Source: Kiritimatiellota bacterium | GTDB taxonomy: Bacteria > Verrucomicrobiota > Kiritimatiellia > RFP12 > UBA1067 | Direction: 5' to 3' | Assembly (NCBI GenBank): GCA_009778475.1 | Contig: WRJS01000022.1 | Span: 1-38,025, forward strand | DNA length: 38,025 nt | Shown: positions 9,783 through 18,708 of the stretch, piece after piece | Layout of the letters: each line of letters begins with the position of its first letter | Position numbering within the stretch: the stretch's first letter is position 1 | Notes under the pieces: model-generated | Told to the model about the DNA's origin: nothing | Seen by the model: the letters and a program-made list of their open reading frames with translations, nothing else | Database searches by the model: none | Program-made: the position numbers and the translations under genes

Positions 9783-10289
9783 ATGGCACGCCAAGTCCTG
9801 TTCGTCTGCACCGGGAACATCTGCCGCAGCCCGATGGCCGAAGGGTTATTGCGTGCCGCGTTGCCCAAGGGGACAATATGGCGTGTGACCTCGGCCGGGA
9901 CAAGCACCCTGGACGGCTTCGGCGCCTCCGCCCACGCCATAGACGTCATGGCCGAAAAGGGGATCAGTATCAAGGCGCACCGCAGCCAATCGGCCACGCG
10001 CGATCGGGTCTCCCTGTCCGACGTCATCATCGCCATGACCGCTGAGCACGCCCGAACGCTGACCAGCCGCTTCCCCGAATGCCGCGACCGCATCCACCTC
10101 ATGCGCGCCTTTGACCCCGGCTCGCCGCCCGGCAGCGACGTGAGCGACCCCTTCGGCGGCACCCTCGCCGAGTACCGCGCGTGCTGCGCCCTCTTGCACA
10201 AGAGCATGCCCGGCCTGCTCGCGTTCCTCGAAGCGCACGGGGGGCGTGCTGAGGGGATGGGCAGGGCGCCTCGCGAACCATCGCCCTGA
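9783..10289 (+). CDS. Low-molecular-weight protein-tyrosine phosphatase
   Basis: A 168-aa enzyme that hydrolyses phosphotyrosine (LMW-PTP family, also related to arsenate reductases of the ArsC/Wzb fold). The N-terminal P-loop CTGNICRS gives the catalytic CX5R motif, with Cys9 as nucleophile and Arg15. The general-acid Asp lies in the DP pair at residues 122-123 (SDVSDPFGG). The length is near the family norm of about 150 residues. The gene begins 6 bases after the proline-rich membrane protein, so the two are almost certainly co-transcribed. It could act on a tyrosine kinase or on phosphorylated proteins of this operon, but no kinase is present in the window. It may equally serve another process. 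Confidence 0.9.
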   Translation: MARQVLFVCTGNICRSPMAEGLLRAALPKGTIWRVTSAGTSTLDGFGASAHAIDVMAEKGISIKAHRSQSATRDRVSLSDVIIAMTAEHARTLTSRFPECRDRIHLMRAFDPGSPPGSDVSDPFGGTLAEYRACCALLHKSMPGLLAFLEAHGGRAEGMGRAPREPSP

Positions 10290-10318
10290 AACGCACGGCT
10301 GGCCATCGGAGATTCAAA

Positions 10319-10768
10319 ATGATCATCGACACCCTCACGCAGGCATCCCGTTATGAAGCGCTTCACCCGCGCTTCAAGGCCGCGTTCGACTTCCTGCGCG
10401 GCACCGGCCTGCAATCGCTCGCCCCCGGCCGCACGGAGATTGACGGCGACGACCTTTTCGCGCTCACGCAAGCCTACGAGACGCAACCCGCCCAAGGCGG
10501 CAAGCTCGAGGCCCACCGCACCTACATCGACATCCAGTTCGTCATCAGCGGCGAAGAGCTCATCGGGTACGCGCCCTTGCAAGGCCAGCCCCCGGCCGGC
10601 CCCTTCGACGCCGAGAAAGACATCGGGTTTTACCACGGCGACGCCAGCTTTACAAAACTTTCCGCCGGAATGTTCGCCATCCTCTTCCCCCACGACGCGC
10701 ACCTCCCCGCACGCCACCTCACAACCCCGGCACACGTCACGAAAACCGTTCTGAAAGTGCGGGCATGA
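10319..10768 (+). CDS. YhcH/YjgK/YiaL family protein
   Basis: A 149-aa cupin-like protein of the YhcH/YjgK/YiaL (DUF386) family. Members are linked to sialic acid and other sugar metabolism, but most have no proven reaction. The family hallmark KLEAHRTYIDIQFVISGEE is present at about residues 61-79, followed by FDAEKDIGFY and the metal-site-like FPHDAHLP near residues 124-131. The length fits the family (about 150 aa). ATG 10319 has GGAG about 9 bases upstream. It follows the phosphatase by 29 bases and is probably the last gene of the operon. No sugar-catabolism neighbours are in the window to indicate a substrate. Confidence 0.85.
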   Translation: MIIDTLTQASRYEALHPRFKAAFDFLRGTGLQSLAPGRTEIDGDDLFALTQAYETQPAQGGKLEAHRTYIDIQFVISGEELIGYAPLQGQPPAGPFDAEKDIGFYHGDASFTKLSAGMFAILFPHDAHLPARHLTTPAHVTKTVLKVRA

Positions 10769-10778
10769 TGGATATTGT

Positions 10779-10798
10779 TCAGCCCCTGCAGGGGCTGA
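10779..10798. repeat. 20-bp perfect palindrome after the YhcH gene
   Basis: TCAGCCCCTG followed by CAGGGGCTGA makes a perfect 10+10 palindrome starting 11 bases after the stop codon. There is no T-run after it, so it is not a standard intrinsic terminator. It may be an RNA 3' end hairpin or a dispersed repeat unit. Confidence 0.8.
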
Positions 10799-10838
10799 TG
10801 GCGATTGCTTGCCGTCCGCCGGTTCCGCCCGCATACGC

Positions 10839-11101
10839 TCGCTCTCCATATTACGCCCACCATGACGACAGGGCAGGTTTACTGGTAGAGACGGATGGTT
10901 ATCCGTCTCCCCGTGTCATTGCCTTCAGGAGACGGATAATCATCCGTCTCTACGATGCTTGCCCTCCATATCACGCCCACCATGACGATAGGGCAGGTTT
11001 ACTGGTAGAGACGGATGATTATCCGTCTCCCCGTGTCATTGCCTTCAGGAGACGGATAATTATCCGTCTCTACGATGCACGCTCTCCATATCACGCCCTC
11101 C
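10839..11101. repeat. 120-bp tandem repeat (2.2 copies) with nested inverted repeats
   Basis: Two copies with an exact 120-base period (about 10841-10960 and 10961-11080) are followed by a partial third copy to 11101. Each copy holds GTAGAGACGGAT...ATCCGTCTCC and then GGAGACGGATAA...ATCCGTCTCTAC. Every arm is palindromic on its own, and the two arms also pair with each other. The rest of the 10769-11498 gap is AT-rich with no gene seen; it holds the promoter at 11281. Confidence 0.9.
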
Positions 11102-11280
11102 GAACAGGGTAAAACAAGTATTAAATTACCATTTAGTATGCCGTCATACGCATGTGGGCATCGAATCGTTTGCGTTTTTTCTGAAAATTTCATATAAATT
11201 TACAAAATAAAGCTGTTATTGTATTATCATTGTTCTAATTTTGCATTCAATTTATTAAATATTTTTTTTTATTTTTTCAA

Positions 11281-11309
11281 TTGATAGTTTTCCATAATTT
11301 TGGTATATT
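11281..11309 (+). promoter_or_regulatory. Promoter of the 2288-aa secreted protein
   Basis: The -35 TTGATA (11281-11286) and the -10 TATATT (11304-11309) have 17-base spacing and lie in very AT-rich DNA. The predicted leader is about 180 bases, longer than usual. I found no recognisable riboswitch in it. The gene's own ribosome binding site is GGAAAGGA (about 11484-11491). Confidence 0.6.
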
Positions 11310-11498
11310 TTAATGACTTTGCAAGTGAAAAGGTTTTGGGTGATTTATAGTATGGCTCGAATAGGTTGGAGATGGCTGGTCATAAGCTAGTCATGTCTGT
11401 TGATTGCTTTTAGGCTAATCAATGATAACGAAACTATTTGCTTTGCGGGGTTGAACAGAATCGTGGGATAAACAGAGGCATAGGAAAGGAACAAACGA

Positions 11499-14400
11499 AT
11501 GATTAAGTTCATACAGGCGGCTGCGGCCGCAATCACAAGGGCGGCCTTGGCCGCAACCGCGTTGGCGGTCATCGGGGTATCCAGCGCACAGGCGCAAGTG
11601 GAATACACAATCACAAAGAGCGGCTCGACTTACTCCGCCACACGCGTGGGCAGCGGGGTTATTTACAGCGACAACATCGTTCAAACCGTGGTGAACGCAA
11701 TCAAAGCCAACGCGAATGGCAACGCCAGCATCGTCACGTTCGGATCGGGCGGCAACACGCTGGACATCGGCAACGCCGGCATCAACCTGGACGGTTCGGG
11801 AGTCGGATGGAATGTCACGCTGCACGGGAAGTTGACATCGAGTAATTGGGGCGCTACGCTTACCATCAATAAAGGCGCCGCCGTCACATCCTACGCGGAT
11901 GTCGCCAACACGGGGATTGACGGGTATTGGGAAACTGCGATAAACGTATATTCTGGATCGATAGACAGTAAACAAGCTCCCGTTCATATTCGCGAAGGAA
12001 ACATCAGCAGCGCGTGGGGGCACGCCCTTTACGCCCAAGGGGATACTTTCGAAGTGCACGTCTGGGACGGCACGTTCACGTCCCTTGGCATGGCGATTTT
12101 CGGAAACAACGACGATTACCAACACGGATTTGAAGGAAAAATTTACATTCACGGCGGAAACTTTAGCTGCACAATACCCGTTTATCCCGCCATTGAAGCC
12201 TGCTCGTGTGAAATTCATATTTACGGCGGCACTATCTCCTGTCCTTCACCCAACAACGGCGTGGTGGGCGGTTACATGTATCAAGAGGGTTATTTTATTT
12301 TGGGAGGCGCTCCCGACATTGACGGCGCCCTTATTGTGAGCATTCCTCATGATAATCCCTATCCCTCCGATTATCAACATTATTATACCGTTCAAACTTA
12401 CGGTCCGGACGCTTTCAACCCCGGATCGCGCGTTTACGACATACGCGTAACCGATGGATTGGCGAACAACAGGGTTGTCGTGGCGAACGGCGCGAATTTC
12501 ATCTCAAACTTCAGGCTTGACCCGGCGGGTTCCGGCACCGCAAACTATACTTTGGTTGCGAGCGGAAACGACATCGTCATGCGGGAAAAATCCCAGGTCA
12601 GCCAAGATTATTGGTCGATGACGAACGCGACGCGCATGGTGCACTACACGAACGGCACGCCGGACGGGTGGGATTTGACGGTTTCATTGAACAGCGGGGA
12701 AGTTACACTCGCACCCGTCGCACCTAATGCGCCGGCCAACAAAGCGCCCGCGCCCGTGGGCGGCGTGTTGGTCTGCCCCTTGGAGGACACGATTTACGAC
12801 ATGTACGGCACAATTTGCCCGTTGGTTGCGATCGCGGACTGCGGTAGCGTTTATATTGCGCCCACGTGGTACTATACCCAACCGTTTTGGTTTATCAATA
12901 CAACGCTTACGGGCGTCACCTTCCCGGACACGCTCACGTACATCGGGAATGATGCGTTTAGAAGTTGCGCACAACTCACGAACGTTGCTTTTCCCAATTT
13001 TCTCGTGACCATCGGAAATTCCGCATTTAATTATTGCTCGGGTCTCACGGGGACGCTGACGCTCCCCAACTCCCTCGTGAACATCGGCTATAATGCGTTT
13101 TTCTGGTGCACAGGTCTTACGGGGAATCTCGTCATCCCGAACAACGTACAAACCATCGGAAGTACCGCGTTTTATGGTTGCACGGGGATTGACGGTTCGC
13201 TGACGCTGGGATCGTCGCTGCAAACCATCCAAGGGGGTGCGTTTAGCGAAATCCCTTTCAACGGTACGCCTTTGTCGTTCCCAAATTCGTTGGTGAACAT
13301 TGAGCATCAATTATTCATGTGGAGCACGTTTTCGCATGTTTCTTCGTGGGGTAATTTGAGAGAAATAAATTATTCGTTGTTTGATAAAGCGACATTCACG
13401 ACCAACTTGTTTGTCGTTCCTCCGCAAATCACGAATATCACTTACAGCGCATTTTTCGGAGCCAAATTCGGCGACGGAAACGGCGTGGTCTTTGTGGGAG
13501 ACGAAGTGGAGACTATCGGTTGGAACGCTTTTGATAACGCCCAATACAAGATCATTTCCGTTCCTTCCACAAGCGTTGAGTTTGAACATGCGGTTTTTTC
13601 CTGGTGCCCGGAAGGAGGAAATGTCATTTTCCGCGGTCAATATCCCACATTTAATGATCCAGAGTGGAATAAACTCTACGGAAATTTATATTCGGAAATA
13701 GGGAATTTTTCCGGTTTCGGCACGTCTTGGATTTACCGCGAACACCTTGCGGATTGGAACACAAAGAGCGGCGCTACGGCGCCCATTCAATCCGGTATTG
13801 CGGAATGGTTTGACCTTCCGATTTATTTGATTGACAATCAACTCACGTTCAACGCGCAGGGCGGGCTTTGGATGGAGGGCGCCGCGCCGTCGCCGGTGTT
13901 GTTCACTAATTCGCTCTTCGCGGCGTTGACGGGCGTGAACGTGCTTTGCCCCGCGTTGCCGGAAGTCAAAAAGTTGGGATACCATTTCAAGGGTTGGAAC
14001 ACCTCGCCGGACGGCAATGGCACGACATTGACGCCGGGGCTTCCGATTTCGCTCGACCATGACGCGATGCTCTACGCGCAGTATTCGACGGACGAAAACC
14101 ACATTGTTCCCGCGCACTGGATCGTCATCAGCCCCGACCGCATGGTGCACTACGACACCCACGAAAACCCCACGGGTTGGGAACTTCGCATTTCCATTGA
14201 CAAGGAAAACCGCGTTACGATTTTGGGTGATAATAATATTGGAGATGTTGTCAACTTCTATCCCGACGGTGAAGGTTTCTTGGATCTGCCCTTGGGCGAC
14301 CCGATTTACAGCATGTACGACATCGCGCGTTTCGGCGAAGAGGAAGGATACAACATTTCAAGGCAATTGTTTGTAATGTTCATGAACGACACTTATAGCA

Positions 14401-17400
14401 TGGAGGATTGTGTAAATTATCCTGAATTTATGCGCGCGGACTTCAATGGTGACGGCGTGGTGGATTTGGACGATTTAATGCCGATGGATGCGTGGTATAA
14501 TTTGCATTTCGCCCTGGATGACTTCATGTGTGAATACCCGCTTTATGACCACAACCCCTACTCGCCAATCATCCTTGTGGCGATTGCCGACACGGTTGGA
14601 AATTATAATAACTCGCCGTTTTATCCCGTGGCGGGACGCATTACGACGATGACCTTGCCGGACACGTTGGAATACATCGGCGATATGGCGTTTTTGGTTT
14701 TTGGCAATTTCAACGACCCGAATTTCACGACATTGCCCGATTCCGTGACCCATATTGGAAAACAAGCATTTTATATATGGGAATTTTTCGACCAGCCGTT
14801 CACGATGCCGGATTCCGTGGAATCGATAGGTGTGTCTTCGTTCGAGGGTTGGGTGAATATGAATTCCCCGTTTGTTCTTTCCGCCGGATTGAAAAACATC
14901 CCAGGTGGTGCGTTTGTAAAATGGGGTTTATACAACCAATCTTTCGCAATTCCCGCCGCAGTGACGAATATCGGACACAACGCTTTTTACGGTTGGTACG
15001 ATTTCGACCAGTTCTTCATCATCCCGGAAAACGTTGAGAGCATGGGAAATGGTGTTTTTGCAAATTGCTTTTCGCTTCCCGGTGTCATTTTCGAGGGGCC
15101 CTGTCCGGAATTCGTGACCATTGGGGAAATAAGTGGCATATATTATTCTTACAACGGATTCCCCAAGGATTTCGCGACGTGGGTTCACCGCGCACATGTT
15201 GATTCGTGGGAAAATGAATTCCCCGGAATCTTGGCGGGCAGCGCAATTTTGGACAACAACCCCCTGCGCGTGATTGAGCAGGAAATCACGTATGAGGTCG
15301 GGAGTGCGGTTTACGCCACGGCGCTCTACACGAACAGCGTGCTGGCGAATCTCATCAGCGGCAACAAGGTAACGCCGATTATCAACCCCGCCCCGCCGCC
15401 GCCGTCCATTCCGGACATGTATTTCGCGGGTTGGGTGGATGCGTCGGGCGCGGATTTCGACAATGTGACGGTCGTCGGAACAAGCGACTTCACGGTGTAC
15501 GCGGTGTTCGACGACCTGCCGGAGTTCATGAGCGAATTGCGTTTCAACAACGGCGAGCTCGCCACGGGCGGGCAGGAGAACAACTTGTACGCGTTTTACG
15601 GTCTGCCGATGCCCGCGCTCGATATGTCCGAACCGCCCGTATGGGATGACATGCACTTCATGGGATACTGGGATTCGGCGGAAGACGAAGGCACGATGTA
15701 TTACGGCCCGGACATGATGCCGGCGGTGACGGAATGGGACAAGGAGTACAACGGGGTCGTGCTCCTCTACGCGCGTTGGGGAGAACATCCGGTTTATTTG
15801 CACCAAGCTCCCGGCACCGGCGGCGCGACGGTGGTGTTCGCGACGAGCGGCAGCGTATTACCTATTGCGACCGCGCCGAAACACCCGCAAAGCAACATGT
15901 TCTTCATGGGTTATTTCACGGAAAACATGGGGAACGGCGTCCAATACTATAATTGGAATATGCGCGGACAGCAAAAATGGGTCATCGGCGGCCCGGAAAT
16001 CCTCTACGCGCATTACGAACAGTCGAACGCGCAGGTTAGTTTCAAGGACAGCGATTACGGGATAATGGACAACCCGCCGGCCCCGCAGTATTTCATGCCG
16101 GGGCAAGCCTACGGCACGCTTCGCAACGTGCGCGGCAAAATAAACGGCGTAACCGCATACTTCGCGGGCTGGTACACGGAGCCGGAGTGCATCAACAAAG
16201 TAACTGGCAAAACGGTTACCGATCCGAATGCGCAATCCCACATCTTGTACGCGAAGTTTACTGATACGCAGAACACCTCGCGCCTCCTTTACTACAGGCC
16301 GAACGGCGGCACAATAGACGGCGATCCGGCGATTTCGCTCTTGTTGGAGTTTGACAATTCCTTGACGGCGGGATTGATTATCATGGATTCGGAATATTAC
16401 AGGGAACCGGACTACGACCCGAAGCACGACTTCATCGGTTGGCGGCAGTACGACTCCGTGGGATTGCGTTTGCAGAGCGCGTGGATGGAATACGACACCG
16501 TCATGCCCCTCAACAACCGCATCTATGTCGCGCAGTGGAGCATCTATTGGGCGGACACGCCGTACACCGCGAACCCGGCGGTCACCAACGACCTGGGGCT
16601 CACGTGGCGCGACAACACCATACTCATCACCTCGACCAATCCCAAGTACGACCTCGGCGGGGCGGTCAAGAAGGGCAACGTGAAACTGAAGTACGAAATC
16701 GAATTGGGCGACGGCGAAGCGCCGGACGGACTCTTCGTGGATCCGGACACCGGCCGCCTCTTCGGAACGGTCGCGAACACCGCGCCGAACGGCAAATACG
16801 TTTTCGGCGTTACGGTCAGAGGTTACGAAGGCAACAACGGCACGGAACTCGAACGCGTTCCGCCCATCACCAAGTGGTTCACCATCGAGGTCGTCAACTA
16901 CGAAGAAATCGAACCCATGGTGACGGTGAGTTACGACCCCAACGACGGGACGGCTCCCGACTACTTCTGGCAGGAGGAAGTGCCGACTTCGGGATCCTAC
17001 TCCCACTACAACCCGCCGGCTGCGCCGCTTTATGACGGCTGGGCGTTCCAAGGCTGGTTCCTCGGCTCCAAGCGCATCACCGTCGCGACACCTCTGGCGT
17101 TGAACATCAATCACACCGTGACCGCGTTCTGGGCGAAGGTCAATGACCCGATCTACAGCGGCGACAACGACGATGGCATCATCACCATCCTCCCGCCGCC
17201 CGGCACCCCCGGCGTCACCAACGACGCGCCCGTGGAGATTATCGTGGACGACGGCACGGGTTCGCCCGTGGTCATCCCCGGCCACCTCGATCCCGGCGAC
17301 GCGCCGGGAACGTGGGTGGTCGTCCCCGAAGGCAATCTGCCTGCGGGCGAGGATCTGGACATCACGGTCGTCATCAACCCAAGGGAGCAGGACGAGATCA

Positions 17401-18365
17401 CCCTCGACTTCCCGGACGTGGACATCTGGACGGATTCCGAGTTCGACGACGGCAACGACGGCAACGGCTGGATCGCGTACACCCGTATCCTCAACCAGAG
17501 GTTCGGCAAGTACACCCCCGCCAGCAACGATAGCGAACCCCTCGGCGACAAGACCGTCACCATCACCATCTTCGACCCGGCGGGCAACGGCGGCGACGGC
17601 AGGTTCTACGTCTATCCCGGCCACCTCGACGCCGAAGGCAACATCATCCTCGACGGCCCCGTTGCCGACGAACTCATCGGCAAGGGCAACCTCGACATCA
17701 CCATCAACGTCGGCGGCGACACCGTCGCCGGGGCCGTGACGGTGCTGGAAGGGCCGGACGTGGCGTGGAACGCCCCCATCACGGATGACGATGCCATCCT
17801 CGGCAGCCTCGACCCCAAGGACATGGACGGCGACAGCCGCATCCATGACGGCGCGGTCGTCGAAATCATCCTCGGCGACGGCCGGAGGGTGCGCGGCACG
17901 CTGGCGGAGAAGGGCGGCGGGTACGGGTACGACATCGTGCTGGACGACGGCGAAATGCTGGAGGGCGGCGACACGATCGTCGGGATCATCGTGGATCCGG
18001 ACGGCAGTTACCCGCTGGAGATCCCGACCGTGAGCCCGCCCACCGTCACGGGCAACGGCGGCGAGCAGTGGATCATGGTCCGCGAGATCACCGCGCCGCC
18101 CCAGACCCTGACGGGGACGGACTTCGTCATGGCGTGGGACACCGAGCAGATCACCCTGCGCGGCACGGTCAAGTACATCATCTACACCTCCGAGGACTTG
18201 ACCGTCCCCGTGGGCGGCTGGATGACGTATGACACCAGCGCCCCCGCCACGCCCGCCGTGTTTGATGCCGTCTCTGCCGCATGGCACGAGGTCACGATGA
18301 CCGGCTTCGGCACCGACACCGCCCGCTTCTTCAAGGTCAAGGCCGTGAAGGCGGGTACGCTGTAA
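11499..18365 (+). CDS. Secreted BspA-like LRR and Listeria/Bacteroides-repeat giant protein
   Basis: A 2288-aa exported protein, probably surface-located. Residues 1-32 are a signal peptide (cleavage after SSAQA). Residues about 40-370 look beta-helical (repeated IYGG/IHGG strands). Two LRR_5 (BspA) blocks lie near 470-610 and 1050-1210. Each is introduced by a module with RMVHYxxxxxxGWxLxxS. A dockerin-like EF-hand segment (FNGDGVVDLDDL) is at about 981-992. Listeria/Bacteroides repeat domains (FKGWNTSPDGNG, FAGWYTEPEC and similar) occur between 780 and 1880. A putative Ig-type module (GLFVDPDTGRLFGT) is near 1745. The tail is Asp/Gly-rich and ends RFFKVKAVKAGTL, resembling the end of the 431 gene product. 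Adhesion or polymer binding is an inference from family knowledge. Confidence 0.85.
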   Translation: MIKFIQAAAAAITRAALAATALAVIGVSSAQAQVEYTITKSGSTYSATRVGSGVIYSDNIVQTVVNAIKANANGNASIVTFGSGGNTLDIGNAGINLDGSGVGWNVTLHGKLTSSNWGATLTINKGAAVTSYADVANTGIDGYWETAINVYSGSIDSKQAPVHIREGNISSAWGHALYAQGDTFEVHVWDGTFTSLGMAIFGNNDDYQHGFEGKIYIHGGNFSCTIPVYPAIEACSCEIHIYGGTISCPSPNNGVVGGYMYQEGYFILGGAPDIDGALIVSIPHDNPYPSDYQHYYTVQTYGPDAFNPGSRVYDIRVTDGLANNRVVVANGANFISNFRLDPAGSGTANYTLVASGNDIVMREKSQVSQDYWSMTNATRMVHYTNGTPDGWDLTVSLNSGEVTLAPVAPNAPANKAPAPVGGVLVCPLEDTIYDMYGTICPLVAIADCGSVYIAPTWYYTQPFWFINTTLTGVTFPDTLTYIGNDAFRSCAQLTNVAFPNFLVTIGNSAFNYCSGLTGTLTLPNSLVNIGYNAFFWCTGLTGNLVIPNNVQTIGSTAFYGCTGIDGSLTLGSSLQTIQGGAFSEIPFNGTPLSFPNSLVNIEHQLFMWSTFSHVSSWGNLREINYSLFDKATFTTNLFVVPPQITNITYSAFFGAKFGDGNGVVFVGDEVETIGWNAFDNAQYKIISVPSTSVEFEHAVFSWCPEGGNVIFRGQYPTFNDPEWNKLYGNLYSEIGNFSGFGTSWIYREHLADWNTKSGATAPIQSGIAEWFDLPIYLIDNQLTFNAQGGLWMEGAAPSPVLFTNSLFAALTGVNVLCPALPEVKKLGYHFKGWNTSPDGNGTTLTPGLPISLDHDAMLYAQYSTDENHIVPAHWIVISPDRMVHYDTHENPTGWELRISIDKENRVTILGDNNIGDVVNFYPDGEGFLDLPLGDPIYSMYDIARFGEEEGYNISRQLFVMFMNDTYSMEDCVNYPEFMRADFNGDGVVDLDDLMPMDAWYNLHFALDDFMCEYPLYDHNPYSPIILVAIADTVGNYNNSPFYPVAGRITTMTLPDTLEYIGDMAFLVFGNFNDPNFTTLPDSVTHIGKQAFYIWEFFDQPFTMPDSVESIGVSSFEGWVNMNSPFVLSAGLKNIPGGAFVKWGLYNQSFAIPAAVTNIGHNAFYGWYDFDQFFIIPENVESMGNGVFANCFSLPGVIFEGPCPEFVTIGEISGIYYSYNGFPKDFATWVHRAHVDSWENEFPGILAGSAILDNNPLRVIEQEITYEVGSAVYATALYTNSVLANLISGNKVTPIINPAPPPPSIPDMYFAGWVDASGADFDNVTVVGTSDFTVYAVFDDLPEFMSELRFNNGELATGGQENNLYAFYGLPMPALDMSEPPVWDDMHFMGYWDSAEDEGTMYYGPDMMPAVTEWDKEYNGVVLLYARWGEHPVYLHQAPGTGGATVVFATSGSVLPIATAPKHPQSNMFFMGYFTENMGNGVQYYNWNMRGQQKWVIGGPEILYAHYEQSNAQVSFKDSDYGIMDNPPAPQYFMPGQAYGTLRNVRGKINGVTAYFAGWYTEPECINKVTGKTVTDPNAQSHILYAKFTDTQNTSRLLYYRPNGGTIDGDPAISLLLEFDNSLTAGLIIMDSEYYREPDYDPKHDFIGWRQYDSVGLRLQSAWMEYDTVMPLNNRIYVAQWSIYWADTPYTANPAVTNDLGLTWRDNTILITSTNPKYDLGGAVKKGNVKLKYEIELGDGEAPDGLFVDPDTGRLFGTVANTAPNGKYVFGVTVRGYEGNNGTELERVPPITKWFTIEVVNYEEIEPMVTVSYDPNDGTAPDYFWQEEVPTSGSYSHYNPPAAPLYDGWAFQGWFLGSKRITVATPLALNINHTVTAFWAKVNDPIYSGDNDDGIITILPPPGTPGVTNDAPVEIIVDDGTGSPVVIPGHLDPGDAPGTWVVVPEGNLPAGEDLDITVVINPREQDEITLDFPDVDIWTDSEFDDGNDGNGWIAYTRILNQRFGKYTPASNDSEPLGDKTVTITIFDPAGNGGDGRFYVYPGHLDAEGNIILDGPVADELIGKGNLDITINVGGDTVAGAVTVLEGPDVAWNAPITDDDAILGSLDPKDMDGDSRIHDGAVVEIILGDGRRVRGTLAEKGGGYGYDIVLDDGEMLEGGDTIVGIIVDPDGSYPLEIPTVSPPTVTGNGGEQWIMVREITAPPQTLTGTDFVMAWDTEQITLRGTVKYIIYTSEDLTVPVGGWMTYDTSAPATPAVFDAVSAAWHEVTMTGFGTDTARFFKVKAVKAGTL

Positions 18366-18368
18366 AAT

Positions 18369-18580
18369 TGCCGGGAGCTGCCGGGAGCGCAAGGCGGCGC
18401 GCATGCCGGGAGCGCAAGGCTTCTGCCCTGCACTATTAACGATGCAGGGCGGAAGCCCTGCGCTCCCGGCCTTGCGCCGCCTTGCAATTGCAATGTTGGC
18501 GATGCAAGGCAGAAGCCTTGCGCTCCCGGCACTGCAATTGCAATGTTGATGATGCAGGGCGGAAGCCCTGCGCTCCCGGC
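18369..18580. repeat. Cluster of five GGGAGCGCAAGGC palindromic repeats, both orientations
   Basis: Two forward copies (about 18379-18400, truncated, and 18405-18432) face three inverted copies (18441-18470, 18501-18530 and 18551-18580). The inverted copies end in GCGCTCCCGGC. Between the inverted copies the spacer TGCAATTGCAATGTTG is itself repeated. This cluster separates the convergent 11499 and hydA genes. The rest of the 18366-18708 gap holds only the hydA terminator. Confidence 0.9.
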
Positions 18581-18658
18581 ATGCGCCGCCAGGGGTTCCC
18601 CGCCGGGGCGCATTTCACTTGGGCGTTGATTATTTTTTGTTGGTTATTGGACCTTCAA

Positions 18659-18700
18659 AACAAGAAGGGGTTGCGGCTTGCGCCGCACCCCCTTCTTGTT
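18659..18700 (-). terminator. Rho-independent terminator of hydA
   Basis: Read on the minus strand, AACAAGAAGGGG...TGCGGC pairs with GCCGCA...CCCCTTCTTGTT around a GCAA loop, with one mismatch, and is followed by TTTT. The stem begins 9 bases after the hydA stop. It should end the minus-strand hyd transcript. Confidence 0.85.
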
Positions 18701-18708
18701 TGTTCCCC

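Noticed and set aside
10765-11112. 115-codon frame across the 120-bp tandem repeat
   Set aside because: It translates the repeat itself (ETDxYPSPRVIAFRRR twice). There is no ribosome binding site and it overlaps the YhcH stop.
15858-18404. 848-codon minus-strand frame opposite the second giant
   Set aside because: It has antisense composition (Val/Asp/Arg/His-rich) and no recognisable motif. The plus strand encodes Listeria/Bacteroides repeats and a conserved tail.
18369-18580. CRISPR-like array
   Set aside because: Units are in both orientations, spacers are not unique (TGCAATTGCAATGTTG recurs), spacing is irregular and there are no cas genes.
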